A stretch of 64,000 nucleotides of DNA from Agrobacterium rubi TR3 = NBRC 13261 (GTDB lineage: Bacteria; Pseudomonadota; Alphaproteobacteria; Rhizobiales; Rhizobiaceae): positions 1-64,000 of the forward strand of contig NZ_BBJU01000022.1 in the NCBI RefSeq assembly GCF_000739935.1, written 5' to 3'. Positions 56,661 through 64,000 of this stretch are shown here, piece by piece. The position numbers and the translations under genes were made by a program. Numbering within the stretch: the first letter of the stretch is position 1; every line of letters starts with the position of its first letter. Under the pieces are notes generated by a model. It was given only the letters and a program-made list of their open reading frames with translations. It was not told the DNA's origin and searched no databases.

Positions 56661-57389
56661 TTAGGGCAGTTCGGTTGGAGCAAGGCCGGATCGGCTGCCC
56701 CCCATGCTGATGTGTTTGCGCATGTAGTAGTTGGCACCGTCCGGATCGCCCCGCTCGATGGCCTCCAGGATCAGTTCGTGTTCCTTGATCGCGGGCCAGA
56801 GATCGCCCGGCCGTAGCGCTGGCAGCCGTTGGCTTTCCAGCATCACACCCGCAAACGTGCGGTGCATGTCGATCAAAAGCCGGTTTCCAGAGATCGCAAG
56901 AATATGACGGTGAAACTCGAAATCAGCCTCTGCATAGGCCATCAGATCGCCGGACACCGCAGCGCCGCGAAACGCCTCAAGTGCCTGACGCAATTCCGCG
57001 AGATTAGCGTCGTTCCGAGACATGGCTGCGAGTTGTGCGGCATAACTTTCGACGACATGGCGCAACTGATAGACTTCACCCAGTGAGTAACGGGCCGCAT
57101 GTGGCCAGAAGGCTCCCTCGGCCCGGTCCGCGGCATCGGCAATCGTAAAACCACGGCCATTGTCGCGCGCCTTGATCTCGCCGGTCGTCAAAAGAACGGA
57201 AATCGCTTCGCGCAACGTCGCGCGGCTGATCTCAAGCAGCTTTGCGAGTTCACGTTGCGGCGGCAACATGGTGCCCTTCGGCCAGCGCCCCTCCCCGATC
57301 ATCGCGACCAGGGCTCGCACCGTCGATGCAACGACACTTCCGCCAGCAACATCCCCTGTATCGCGCTTCATGGTCGCTGCCTCAATCAT
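56661..57389 (-). CDS. FadR-subfamily GntR transcriptional regulator
   Basis: A protein of about 242 residues with a winged helix ([20 protein letters not shown] then [14 protein letters not shown]) and an FCD domain ([14 protein letters not shown] and [14 protein letters not shown] carry the usual metal/ligand His and Asp residues). The start at 57389 (MIEAATMK) is preferred because the frame's first ATG (57431) would overlap the operator at 57406-57416; 57371 is also possible. It is the first gene of the hydrolase operon and faces the asparaginase; it probably represses both through the TGGTC-A-GACCA sites. Confidence 0.9.
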   Translation of the reverse strand: MIEAATMKRDTGDVAGGSVVASTVRALVAMIGEGRWPKGTMLPPQRELAKLLEISRATLREAISVLLTTGEIKARDNGRGFTIADAADRAEGAFWPHAARYSLGEVYQLRHVVESYAAQLAAMSRNDANLAELRQALEAFRGAAVSGDLMAYAEADFEFHRHILAISGNRLLIDMHRTFAGVMLESQRLPALRPGDLWPAIKEHELILEAIERGDPDGANYYMRKHISMGGSRSGLAPTELP

Positions 57390-57405
57390 GTCCGCTTGTC
57401 CTATA

Positions 57406-57416
57406 TGGCCTGACCA
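57406..57416. promoter_or_regulatory. FadR-type operator half of array, site 1
   Basis: TGGCCTGACCA, a one-mismatch version of TGGTC-A-GACCA. It lies just before the GntR gene start and suggests autoregulation. Confidence 0.6.
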
Positions 57417-57445
57417 ACATGTTCTTGTCATGAGAAGATCGAATT

Positions 57446-57456
57446 TTGGTCAGGCC
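57446..57456. promoter_or_regulatory. FadR-type operator, site 2
   Basis: TTGGTCAGGCC matches the left half TTGGTC and most of the right half. It lies 40 bp from site 1 and 61 bp from site 3 in the divergent region. Confidence 0.5.
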
Positions 57457-57506
57457 GTCAACGTCAAAAATAACTATTTTTGGTTCGAATCTGGGTATTT
57501 GACAAT

Positions 57507-57521
57507 CTTGGTCAGACCAAG
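57507..57521. promoter_or_regulatory. FadR-type operator, site 3 (perfect palindrome)
   Basis: CTTGGTC-A-GACCAAG, a perfect 7-1-7 inverted repeat with the TGGTnnnACCA form of FadR-subfamily operators. It is 30 bp upstream of the asparaginase start, where a bound repressor would block transcription. Confidence 0.8.
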
Positions 57522-57550
57522 TTAGGTCAAACTTCAACCGAGGAACAGCC

Positions 57551-58534
57551 ATGACCAAGACAATTTGCCTCGTCACGACGGGCGGAACAATCGCATCGCA
57601 GATGAACGCCACAACAGGCCACGTTACGGCTCAAATCGGCGGCAACGACCTGCGGGCAGCGCTTTCCAGTCGTCTCGATGGGGTGGATGTCGTCGTCGAT
57701 GAGTTCATGACGATCGGAAGCTTTGCACTGACGCTGGACGACGCCTTTGCGCTGGCCGGCAGGATCAAGGACCATCTCGCAGACCCGAAGATCGACGGTG
57801 TCGTGGTGACCCACGGCACCGACACGATGGAGGAAAGCGCCTATATGGCAGACCTGCTGATCGACAGCGAAAAGCCAGTCGTCTTCACCGGTGCGCAGCG
57901 CGCTGCCGACGAACCGGATGCGGATGGCCCCCGCAATATCGTTGATTCCGTCCGTATCGCTGCCTCGTCCGTCGCCCGTGGCCTTGGCGTGCTGCTCTGC
58001 TTCGAGCAGGAGTTTCATGCGGCCCGCGACGTCACAAAATCGCACACGTCACGTACCGACACATTCATCTCCGCCGAACATGGAAAACTTGGAGAGGTCG
58101 ATGGCGATATGGTCGTCCTTCACCGGCGCCCCGTGATCCGAGACACGATACCGACCGGGCGCGTCGAGACGGATATCGAGATCGTCAAGCTCGGTATTGG
58201 GTCTAGTGACCGCTATCTGCGTTTCCTGACTGAACAGGGTGTGGGTGCAGTGGTGATCGAAGGCTTCGGCCGAGGCAATGCACCACCTGCCGTGACAGCT
58301 GCAGCGATTGATCTCGTCAAAAGCGGCATTCCGGTGGTCATCACCAGCCGCTGCCAACGCGGGCGCGTCAAGCCGATATACGGCAATGGCGGCGGCAAGA
58401 CGCTTGCCGAAGGTGGCATCATTTTTGCCGGTGATCTCAGCTCGCAAAAAGCGCGCATCCTCTTATCAATGCTGATGGGAGCAAAATTCAGCGACGCGGA
58501 GATGGCACAAAAAATCGAATATTTCTCAGCCTGA
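57551..58534 (+). CDS. L-asparaginase family protein
   Basis: A 327-residue asparaginase/glutaminase. Motif 1 is VTTGGTIAS (nucleophile Thr near residue 10) and motif 2 is VVVTHGTDTMEESAYM with the second catalytic Thr-Asp pair; FTGAQRAADEPDADG follows. There is no signal peptide, so it is cytoplasmic. Members hydrolyse asparagine, glutamine or small half-amides to acid and ammonia. The neighbours (imidase-like hydrolase, COG0523 GTPase, shared FadR-type operators) suggest that its job is the second step on an amide derived from the hydrolase reaction. GAGGAACAGCC precedes the ATG. Confidence 0.93.
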   Translation: MTKTICLVTTGGTIASQMNATTGHVTAQIGGNDLRAALSSRLDGVDVVVDEFMTIGSFALTLDDAFALAGRIKDHLADPKIDGVVVTHGTDTMEESAYMADLLIDSEKPVVFTGAQRAADEPDADGPRNIVDSVRIAASSVARGLGVLLCFEQEFHAARDVTKSHTSRTDTFISAEHGKLGEVDGDMVVLHRRPVIRDTIPTGRVETDIEIVKLGIGSSDRYLRFLTEQGVGAVVIEGFGRGNAPPAVTAAAIDLVKSGIPVVITSRCQRGRVKPIYGNGGGKTLAEGGIIFAGDLSSQKARILLSMLMGAKFSDAEMAQKIEYFSA

Positions 58535-59017
58535 CATTCTAACTTCAAGTTGTTGAAGGACCAAAGGTAGACAGTGGAATAGAGGCCTTTCGCAAATAGA
58601 AGAACGGACGAGGTGATCGTTTACAAGTGATCATGGTTTCGACGACTGCCGCCAATTTGAGCTCAAGCGAATGCTGCTGAGATGCCAGGTTTGGCTTTCC
58701 AAATGGCGACGGTCAAGACAGAAGAAAGCGGGCAAGAACCGCAGCTCGATCTCAGGATTCGATCAGCCAGACCCCAAAACGAAAAGGCTTGCCGCGGGAG
58801 GAAGTGCGGCAGGCTTTTCGAAAAGAACCGAGTAACGGCTGGGTTGAGAAGTGGGCCGTCTGACGGTGCATTCCATTTGAAAAGCGACCAGTCTCTACCG
58901 GCACGTGAATGATCGATAAATCAAAAACCGAAGCTGGCGTTATGATGACTTCCCCGTCGTCATGTATCGGACAAGTGACAGCGGGTTGTTTGAACTCATT
59001 GCCGTTTCCAAAACCGA
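58535..59017. other. Interval between asparaginase and opine-dehydrogenase-like genes
   Basis: About 480 bp with no convincing gene. A 58782-58818 hairpin (AAAAGGCTTGCCGC paired with GCGGCAGGCTTTT, one bulge) resembles an intrinsic terminator with a T-run. It may end transcripts from the asparaginase side or be left over from an earlier gene. No other structure seen. Confidence 0.5.
58782..58818 (+). terminator. Terminator-like hairpin
   Basis: AAAAGGCTTGCCGC, 10-nt loop, GCGGCAGGCTTTT: a 13-pair stem with one bulged G and one G-U pair. It ends in a short T-run. It lies about 250 bp after the asparaginase stop. Confidence 0.6.
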
Positions 59018-60097
59018 TCAGGCGGTGAAGCCTCTGTCACAAATCTCCCTGATTTCGTCTGGGGAGAGACTTTCAAGACCCAGTTCCGGTAGCAAGTCAT
59101 TATCTGCGGCCAGGTCGTGGTTCATAGCGGCCGAAAACAGACTGGTTCCGGCTTCGTGCAAAAGCGCGGGATGTCCGGAGATACGACCGAGCAGGCTGGT
59201 GGGAACCAGACCGAATGGCACATCCTCATAGATATAGCGGCTTTCAGCCGATGCTGGCCCTTGGCCCCCTCGTCCTTCGAGATGCATCTGCTGGTTCATC
59301 TGCGAAACCGAGCCAGACGGAACGTGGAAAGACAGCGAGAAGTGTTCGTGAACTGTTTTAACTGAAAGCCCGAAGCTCTCGGCAATCCTCAGGCGTTCGA
59401 TATCCAGTGCCTCGATCAACTGTCCGACAGCGGGCGTCACATGCTCGCCCTGCCCCCATATCTCGCCTTTTTCCATGCGCGTCAGGTTGAGCAGCGCGAT
59501 CCCGAGGTGATTTTGCGGGTTGAGGTTGGAGAGCGAAATCGCAAGAAGTCCATCGCGCTCGACAAAACGGTCACCGAACAGCTCCGTACACAATGCCTTG
59601 CCTGCGGCAGCCGCCGACTTCGGCACCGTGGCAAAATCGACCTTCTGGCGAATGGTGTTGACGTGAACGCTGGTGCCATCGCTCTGCTGGCGCGCTGTTA
59701 GCAGAGTCGTGCCCCATACGATAATTGGCAGCGAAACGCCGCGTCTGGCGAGCAGCCGCGACAGGTAAAGTGCGCCGAAGGAGCTGTGCGAACTGACGAT
59801 GACAGACTGACCCGATTTCAGATGCGGTGCGGCAGCATCGAAGGCCAGGCGATGGCCATTGGCAGGCAGGGCAAGAATGACGACATCCGCGTCCGAGACC
59901 GCCTCGCCGCAATCTGTGGTGACGGCAACCGTGCCGGAAAATTCAATCGCCCGCGATGCCAACAACGGCATGCCGTTGGCCAGTGCGAGGCCGTGGGCGC
60001 CGGAAGGAGACCAGAGAACCGGCTCGTGACCGGCCTTTGCGAGGAAAGCAGCCATACCATAGGCAATCGAGCCTGCACCAAGAATAGCAATTCGCAT
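59018..60097 (-). CDS. Octopine/nopaline dehydrogenase family (opine dehydrogenase-like) enzyme
   Basis: A 359-residue protein. The N-terminal Rossmann domain opens MRIAILGAGSIAYGMAAFL (GxGxxA); the second domain has SNLNPQNHLGIALLN with the conserved catalytic His region of opine dehydrogenases and a VPFGLVPTSLLG stretch. Members join or split a secondary amine between an amino acid and a 2-keto acid using NAD(P)H. Its length matches the family (350-400). ATG 60097 is taken because the first 26 codons of the longer frame carry no Rossmann sequence. It is divergent from a LysR regulator and an amino-compound importer, an arrangement like opine-use loci of Agrobacterium. True substrate unknown. 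Confidence 0.88.
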   Translation of the reverse strand: MRIAILGAGSIAYGMAAFLAKAGHEPVLWSPSGAHGLALANGMPLLASRAIEFSGTVAVTTDCGEAVSDADVVILALPANGHRLAFDAAAPHLKSGQSVIVSSHSSFGALYLSRLLARRGVSLPIIVWGTTLLTARQQSDGTSVHVNTIRQKVDFATVPKSAAAAGKALCTELFGDRFVERDGLLAISLSNLNPQNHLGIALLNLTRMEKGEIWGQGEHVTPAVGQLIEALDIERLRIAESFGLSVKTVHEHFSLSFHVPSGSVSQMNQQMHLEGRGGQGPASAESRYIYEDVPFGLVPTSLLGRISGHPALLHEAGTSLFSAAMNHDLAADNDLLPELGLESLSPDEIREICDRGFTA

Positions 60098-60505
60098 CGA
60101 GTTTTTGTCTCCTTTTCGTGGCCTGATGATCGTCGTGGTGCATATGCTGCGCTTTGACCCGTCGTTCAAAAGCATGGTTCAGATACATGAGCAAGGAAAG
60201 ATAAACAGTGCGTCATTTTCGCCACAGCCACTGAAACAGTCATCGCCTGCATATCTGAGGAACTTCATGCCACATTCTTGCGCATGGTTTTGGCTGCGTT
60301 TGAGCAAGGGCGTGCAAAAAAGAGCAATAGGCGTGAGACCTTATAGGCAGTTGCCAAAACAACCAGCAGATGGGGCTTTACAGCAGCTCGATATGGCGAA
60401 GCACAGATTTTTTAAATCAGCAGATACAAATAGAAAATTGATCTTTGTCACTAGCGGATAAGATGCGCTTTATGCACTATGCATTCATCATAATGCACAG
60501 GATGC
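60098..60505. promoter_or_regulatory. Divergent control region, opine-dehydrogenase-like versus LysR
   Basis: About 400 bp. The LysR-proximal end (60472-60507) carries ATGCA-type repeats. The rest shows no gene; part of it is A+T-rich near 60410-60440, likely promoter sequence. Confidence 0.5.
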
Positions 60506-60507
60506 AT
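60472..60507. repeat. ATGCA repeat cluster before the LysR gene
   Basis: ATGCA-CTA-TGCAT (60472-60484) is a perfect inverted repeat; ATGCACAGGATGCAT follows at 60493-60507, overlapping the start codon. LysR-type proteins often bind such interrupted palindromes near their own promoter, so this may be an autoregulatory site. Confidence 0.5.
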
Positions 60508-61510
60508 GATAGATATGGAAATACGCGAACTCGAAGTGTTTTTGGCAGTGATGTCAGCGGGCAGTATTACTGGCGCCGCTCGGCTTCTCGACCGTTCGCA
60601 ATCCCAAGTCACGCGGCTCATACAGGATTTGGAGACCTCACTCGGTTTCGCGCTATTCGACCGCAATGGACCGAGGATCACACCGACTGACAAGGGTATC
60701 GCCTTTCACGCGGATGCGGAGCGCTTTCTGAGCGGCATCGGGCACTTGCGGGAACGGGCAAAAACCATTGCACGCAAAGAGCCGGAGCCCGTGGAAATTG
60801 CCGCGACCTCGGCTTTCGCAAGCGGCATCATTCCGCTGGCACTTGCCGAGCTTTCTGAAAAGCTTCTACCCCACACGATCTATCTTCGCAGCATGCCGGC
60901 GGAAGCCGCTGTGCAATCGGTTTTGGCTCGGACGGCAGATTTCTGCGTCACATCCCTGCCCGCAGATCAGCCCGGGCTTGAGGCTCACGGCTTTTTTCAG
61001 GGCCGTTGCGTGGCAGCTGTTGCGCCGGATGACCCGCTGGCGGCCAAGAAGGTCATCGCGATCTCCGATCTCGCCGGGCGCACACTGATAACGATGGCAA
61101 ATCCCTTCCGCCTTCGCAGGCGCATCGATAAGGCGCTGGAACTGGCCAATGTCAGCGCAGGGCGCATCATTGCCACCAGTGCCGCCATGAATGCGGTGCA
61201 AATCGCCTCGACAGGCCTTGGCGTGGCAATCATCGAACCGGCAACCGCATACGGCCTGCAAATGGCCCATGTCGAGGTGCGCCCGCTTGATGTCGATGTA
61301 CCATTCCTATGGGCAATCTTTTCAGCGGCATCACGCCCGTTGTCGGAGACATCGCGCGAACTGATACAGTTGATCATCCGCATCGCATCGGCCCGGATGC
61401 CCGTTTTCATTGCGCATGACCCGAAGCAAATCGGACGCGTCGCGGACATGACCTATGGCGGTGGCTTCAACGGCGAGACATCGCCAGTCGAGCCATTCAG
61501 TGGGGTCTAA
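60506..61510 (+). CDS. LysR-type transcriptional regulator
   Basis: A 334-residue LTTR with N-terminal winged HTH (IRELEVFLAVMSAGSITGAA, SQSQVTRLIQDLETSLGFALF) and a C-terminal two-domain effector-binding part (VEIAATSAFASGIIPLALAEL to GLGVAIIEPATAYG). The C-terminus is longer than usual by about 30 residues. Start ATG 60506 (MIDMEIRE) or 60515. Divergent from the opine-dehydrogenase-like gene and directly upstream of the importer (86 bp), so it likely controls both, similar to OccR/NocR of opine loci. The effector is unknown. Confidence 0.92.
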   Translation: MIDMEIRELEVFLAVMSAGSITGAARLLDRSQSQVTRLIQDLETSLGFALFDRNGPRITPTDKGIAFHADAERFLSGIGHLRERAKTIARKEPEPVEIAATSAFASGIIPLALAELSEKLLPHTIYLRSMPAEAAVQSVLARTADFCVTSLPADQPGLEAHGFFQGRCVAAVAPDDPLAAKKVIAISDLAGRTLITMANPFRLRRRIDKALELANVSAGRIIATSAAMNAVQIASTGLGVAIIEPATAYGLQMAHVEVRPLDVDVPFLWAIFSAASRPLSETSRELIQLIIRIASARMPVFIAHDPKQIGRVADMTYGGGFNGETSPVEPFSGV

Positions 61511-61596
61511 ATCTTTATCACTGAAATACGATCGCCGGAAATGCCTGACGTTCCATCTGAAAAGCAGTCACCACAAGTCAAAACACGGAGTCTAAC

Positions 61597-62697
61597 ATGC
61601 AAAAGATCACATCGACCCGCCGCTCGACATTGAAGCTTCTGGCCGCAGGTGCAGGCGTTCTGGCTGCACCTGGCCTCATCCGCTCCGCTCATGCCCAGAG
61701 CAAGGTCGTCAACATCACGACCTATGACAAGTTCGTGCCGCAGAGCTTTATCGACCAGTTCCAAAAGGACACGGGCATCGAGGTCCGTGTGCGCCTGACC
61801 GACGACCAGGGCAAGCAGTACAATCTGCTTTCCGCTGAAGGTGCGACGCCTTCCACCGACATAGTCACCGTCACAGGCCACCGTCTATCTCAGTTCATCA
61901 AGTCCAACCTGCTCTCACCGCTGGATACGGGTCGCCTCAAGAACTGGGGTAATCTCGCTTCGGCGTACAAGGGCGCACCGCAGCTGACAATCGATGGTTC
62001 GGTCTACGGCCTGCCCTTGCTCGCTGGCTTCGAAGGTCTGGCGCGCAACACTGACTATACCAAAGAGTCCGATAGCTGGGGCATCATGTTCGATGACGAA
62101 TACGAGAGCCTGACATCCTATATCGTCAGCGACTTCCTCTCCATCACCATGCTCTATCAGGGCAATGACGGCGACTACGTCACTTACGAAGGCAAGACAG
62201 ATGTCGCCACAGCCGCCACCAATCAGGCGCGCGATTTCCTGATCAAGAACAAGGACAAGGTCCGTAAATATTACGACGCCGGTTCCGAGGTTCAGCAGAT
62301 GTTCGTCAACGAGGACATCTATGTCGCTCAGGCCTGGTCAGGCCCGACCGCAAAGTTGATCATGGACGGTCACCCTATCGCGCTGTCCGTTCCAAAAGAG
62401 GGCACTTACGGCTTCCTCTACTCGTTCAACGTCGTCAAGAACAGCCCGAACGCCGATGCTGCCTACGCATTCCTCGATGCGATCCTGTCCTCGCCGGAAA
62501 TCGGCGCATCCATGAGCCGTCAGTCGGGCTTCTCCTCGGCCATCGAGGGTGTCGACAAGGTGCTGAACGACAAGGAGCGGACCGCCATGGCGCTGCCTCA
62601 GGAGCAGGTCGAGCGCATCAAGTTCTTCTCTTCCGTCAACCGCGCAATGAAGAACGAGATGATCGACAAGGCATCTGCCGAGATCAAGGCCTCCTGA
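61597..62697 (+). CDS. ABC importer substrate-binding protein, polyamine/opine family
   Basis: A 366-residue family-8 solute-binding protein. A twin-arginine-like signal, TRRSTLKLLAAGAGVLAAPGL, ends SAHAQ before SKVVNITTYDKF. Family segments include NWGNLASAYKGAPQLTIDG, YGLPLLAGFEGLARN and a C-terminal MSRQSGFSSAIEGVDK. It resembles PotD/PotF-like proteins that bind polyamines and also opines in Agrobacterium. It leads an importer operon, with two permease genes after it; an ATPase probably lies beyond the window. Confidence 0.9.
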   Translation: MQKITSTRRSTLKLLAAGAGVLAAPGLIRSAHAQSKVVNITTYDKFVPQSFIDQFQKDTGIEVRVRLTDDQGKQYNLLSAEGATPSTDIVTVTGHRLSQFIKSNLLSPLDTGRLKNWGNLASAYKGAPQLTIDGSVYGLPLLAGFEGLARNTDYTKESDSWGIMFDDEYESLTSYIVSDFLSITMLYQGNDGDYVTYEGKTDVATAATNQARDFLIKNKDKVRKYYDAGSEVQQMFVNEDIYVAQAWSGPTAKLIMDGHPIALSVPKEGTYGFLYSFNVVKNSPNADAAYAFLDAILSSPEIGASMSRQSGFSSAIEGVDKVLNDKERTAMALPQEQVERIKFFSSVNRAMKNEMIDKASAEIKAS

Positions 62698-62721
62698 TAT
62701 TCGAAAATACACGCCAGGGAT

Positions 62722-62737
62722 CGGCCCGAAAGGGCCG
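62722..62737 (+). ncRNA. Intercistronic RNA hairpin after binding-protein gene
   Basis: CGGCCC, loop GAAA (a GNRA tetraloop), GGGCCG: a compact, very stable hairpin 24 bp after the binding-protein stop and 45 bp before the permease start. No U-run follows. Same position as the hairpins at 41752 and 51945. Confidence 0.75.
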
Positions 62738-62782
62738 GTCTCCTCGACCAAGAGCTTATCCAGAGCCGGGAACGACAAGATA

Positions 62783-63766
62783 ATGGTGGGTACAACAATG
62801 ACGCAATCGGGATCCGGGAAACCATTGGTGGCCCCCTCCTACGCCGGATGGATCGGCAGGGCGACCGGTTCAAGCCTTTACCGCAATACGATCGGGCTCC
62901 TTGCCAATAGCCGCTTTGTCCGGCTTGCAGTTCTTGCCGGTGTGCCGCTGGTATGGATTATCGCACTTCATATCGGGCCGATTGCCCAGATGGCAAATAT
63001 CAGCTTCATGGCCGATTATCCGCCACCGCCAACGGGTGATGGCAACTATACGCTTGCCAATTACCAACTGTTTTTTGCCGAAAAGCTCTATTTCGTTCCC
63101 TTCATCCGCAGTCTCGTCTTTGCGGCTGTGGTGACGGCATCGACGCTGCTAATCGTCTATCCTGTCGCCTATTACGTCGCAAAAGTCGTGAAGCCGAAAA
63201 ACCGCATGCGGGCCTTGTTGCTGCTGCTGATACCGTTTTGGGCAGGTGAACTGATCCGCACATTTTCCGTCATCATGCTGCTGGCCAATCGCGGTGCAGT
63301 GAATGTGTTCCTGCGAGAAATCGGTCTGATCGATCGCCCCATACCCATGCTCTACACCTCGTTTTCGCTCAGCTTCGGTGTCGTCTATCTCTTGTCGCTC
63401 TACATGCTGCTGCCGCTCTATTCGGCCATCGAAAAGATCCCGCCACAGCTTGTCCATGCTGCGGCAGATCTGGGTGCCGGGCCATTCCAGCGATTTCGAC
63501 GGGTCATTCTGCCACTTTCGAAGGATGGTATCGTCTCCGGTTGCAGCCTGGTTTATCTTACTTCCGTGGGCGTTTTCGCCGCTCCGCTTTTGCTGGGTGG
63601 ACCCAATGCGGTCATTTTCCCTGAAGTCATTGCCACTCTGTTCCATTCGTCGAACGACAAATGGCCTGAAGGTGCCGCCTTCGCCATGCTGATGCTCGCT
63701 GTTTCGCTCACCACCGTCGGCCTGTTTATGCGGGTCGTCGGCGGTCGTTCCGTCCGGCTGATGTAA
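62783..63766 (+). CDS. ABC importer permease, PotB type
   Basis: A 327-residue permease with six spans. VRLAVLAGVPLVWIIALHIGP is the first; the polyamine-type permease layout continues with a periplasmic loop (YTLANYQLFFAEKLYFVPFI) and the EAA loop (VHAAADLGAGPFQRFRRVILPL). It forms the channel with the next gene's product. ATG 62783 is used; ATG 62798 (MTQSGSGK) is also possible because of a GGTGGG stretch before it. It follows the hairpin at 62722. Confidence 0.92.
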   Translation: MVGTTMTQSGSGKPLVAPSYAGWIGRATGSSLYRNTIGLLANSRFVRLAVLAGVPLVWIIALHIGPIAQMANISFMADYPPPPTGDGNYTLANYQLFFAEKLYFVPFIRSLVFAAVVTASTLLIVYPVAYYVAKVVKPKNRMRALLLLLIPFWAGELIRTFSVIMLLANRGAVNVFLREIGLIDRPIPMLYTSFSLSFGVVYLLSLYMLLPLYSAIEKIPPQLVHAAADLGAGPFQRFRRVILPLSKDGIVSGCSLVYLTSVGVFAAPLLLGGPNAVIFPEVIATLFHSSNDKWPEGAAFAMLMLAVSLTTVGLFMRVVGGRSVRLM

Positions 63767-63776
63767 GGAGAAACCG

Positions 63777-64000
63777 ATGCGCCCCTATTTCAACGATGTT
63801 ACCAAGACGGCACTCGGCGCGTCCTATTGGCTGTTCGTCATCTATCTCATGCTGCCGCTGGTGCTGATGATGGCGATGAGCTTCAAGGATGCTAACTTCA
63901 TTGCCTTCCCCATCACCAACTGGACGCTCGACTGGTACGCAAAGGTCTTGCAGGACAAGCAGTTCATCGAAGCATCGATCTACTCGGTGGGCATCGCCCT
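63777..64000 (+). CDS. ABC importer permease, PotC type, 3' end cut by window edge
   Basis: The first 74 codons are visible: MRPYFNDVTKTALGASYWLF, then a span VIYLMLPLVLMMAMSFKDANF and the polyamine-permease motif FPITNWTLDWYAKVLQDKQF. AAGGAG lies about 7 bp before the ATG. It is the second channel subunit of the importer whose binding protein is encoded at 61597. The rest of the gene and the ATPase are to the right of the window. Confidence 0.9.
   Translation, partial: MRPYFNDVTKTALGASYWLFVIYLMLPLVLMMAMSFKDANFIAFPITNWTLDWYAKVLQDKQFIEASIYSVGIA

Noticed and set aside
60390..60410. AGCACAGAT sequence resembling half of the 27440 palindrome
   Set aside because: The second half is absent, so it is not a further copy of the operator.

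Overview
The window is alphaproteobacterial and most likely from a Rhizobiaceae genome of the Agrobacterium/Rhizobium/Sinorhizobium group. The main reasons are a complete rkpA-G-H-I-J block (the rhizobial K-antigen rkp-1 region), an IalB-family protein, an octopine/nopaline-dehydrogenase family enzyme and the very high density of ABC importers. No rRNA, tRNA, CRISPR array or replication origin was seen. Species and replicon cannot be told from the sequence alone.

Region 1 (1-26.8 kb) is surface-polysaccharide machinery. A truncated IS3/IS407-type element (1-265) abuts an A+T-rich capsule block on the minus strand: a two-domain glycosyltransferase, a KpsM/KpsT-type ABC exporter, two KpsE-like co-polymerases on either side of the ATPase gene, an unknown protein and a methyltransferase. 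The conserved rkp-1 block follows on the same strand: rkpJ (KpsS-like), rkpI (LTA-synthase/sulfatase-like), rkpH (SDR), rkpG (alpha-oxoamine synthase) and the 2488-residue synthase rkpA. Divergent from rkpA lie an outer-membrane export lipoprotein, a small winged-helix-like protein (minus strand) and two more glycosyltransferases. RkpA+RkpG+RkpH reproduce the enzyme logic of fumonisin/sphingoid-base assembly, which suggests an amino-alcohol lipid intermediate for the capsule.

Region 2 (26.8-34.4 kb) is a cell-surface locus with its own two-component system: a glycine-zipper lipoprotein, an IalB-family protein translationally coupled to a 1075-residue autotransporter, a NarL/FixJ response regulator and a convergent multi-spanning hybrid histidine kinase. 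Three copies of a 20-bp palindrome (ATTAGCACAGATGTGCTAAT and close variants) lie about 60-110 bp upstream of the lipoprotein, autotransporter and regulator genes and probably define a small regulon.

Region 3 (34.8-46.3 kb) is a catabolic island: four-carbon-acid sugar kinase, FadR-type repressor, Fe-alcohol dehydrogenase, PdxA-type dehydrogenase, Asp-box sialidase-like protein, a complete oligopeptide-type ABC importer and a DapA/NanA-family lyase. Together these suggest hydrolysis and breakdown of an unidentified sugar-acid conjugate.

Region 4 (46.4-54 kb) holds a small membrane protein and a second peptide-type ABC system: fused ATPase plus M20 amidohydrolase on the minus strand, divergent from binding protein and two permeases. 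Region 5 (54.3-58.5 kb) is a FadR-type regulator, a NodB-fold deacetylase/cyclic-imidase-like hydrolase, a CGLCG-motif protein and a COG0523 GTPase, divergent from an asparaginase, with TGGTC-A-GACCA operators between them. Region 6 (59-64 kb) is an opine-dehydrogenase-like enzyme divergent from a LysR regulator and a polyamine/opine-type ABC importer that runs off the window end. In all three importers whose binding-protein gene lies upstream of the permease, a strong GC-rich hairpin separates the binding-protein and permease genes.
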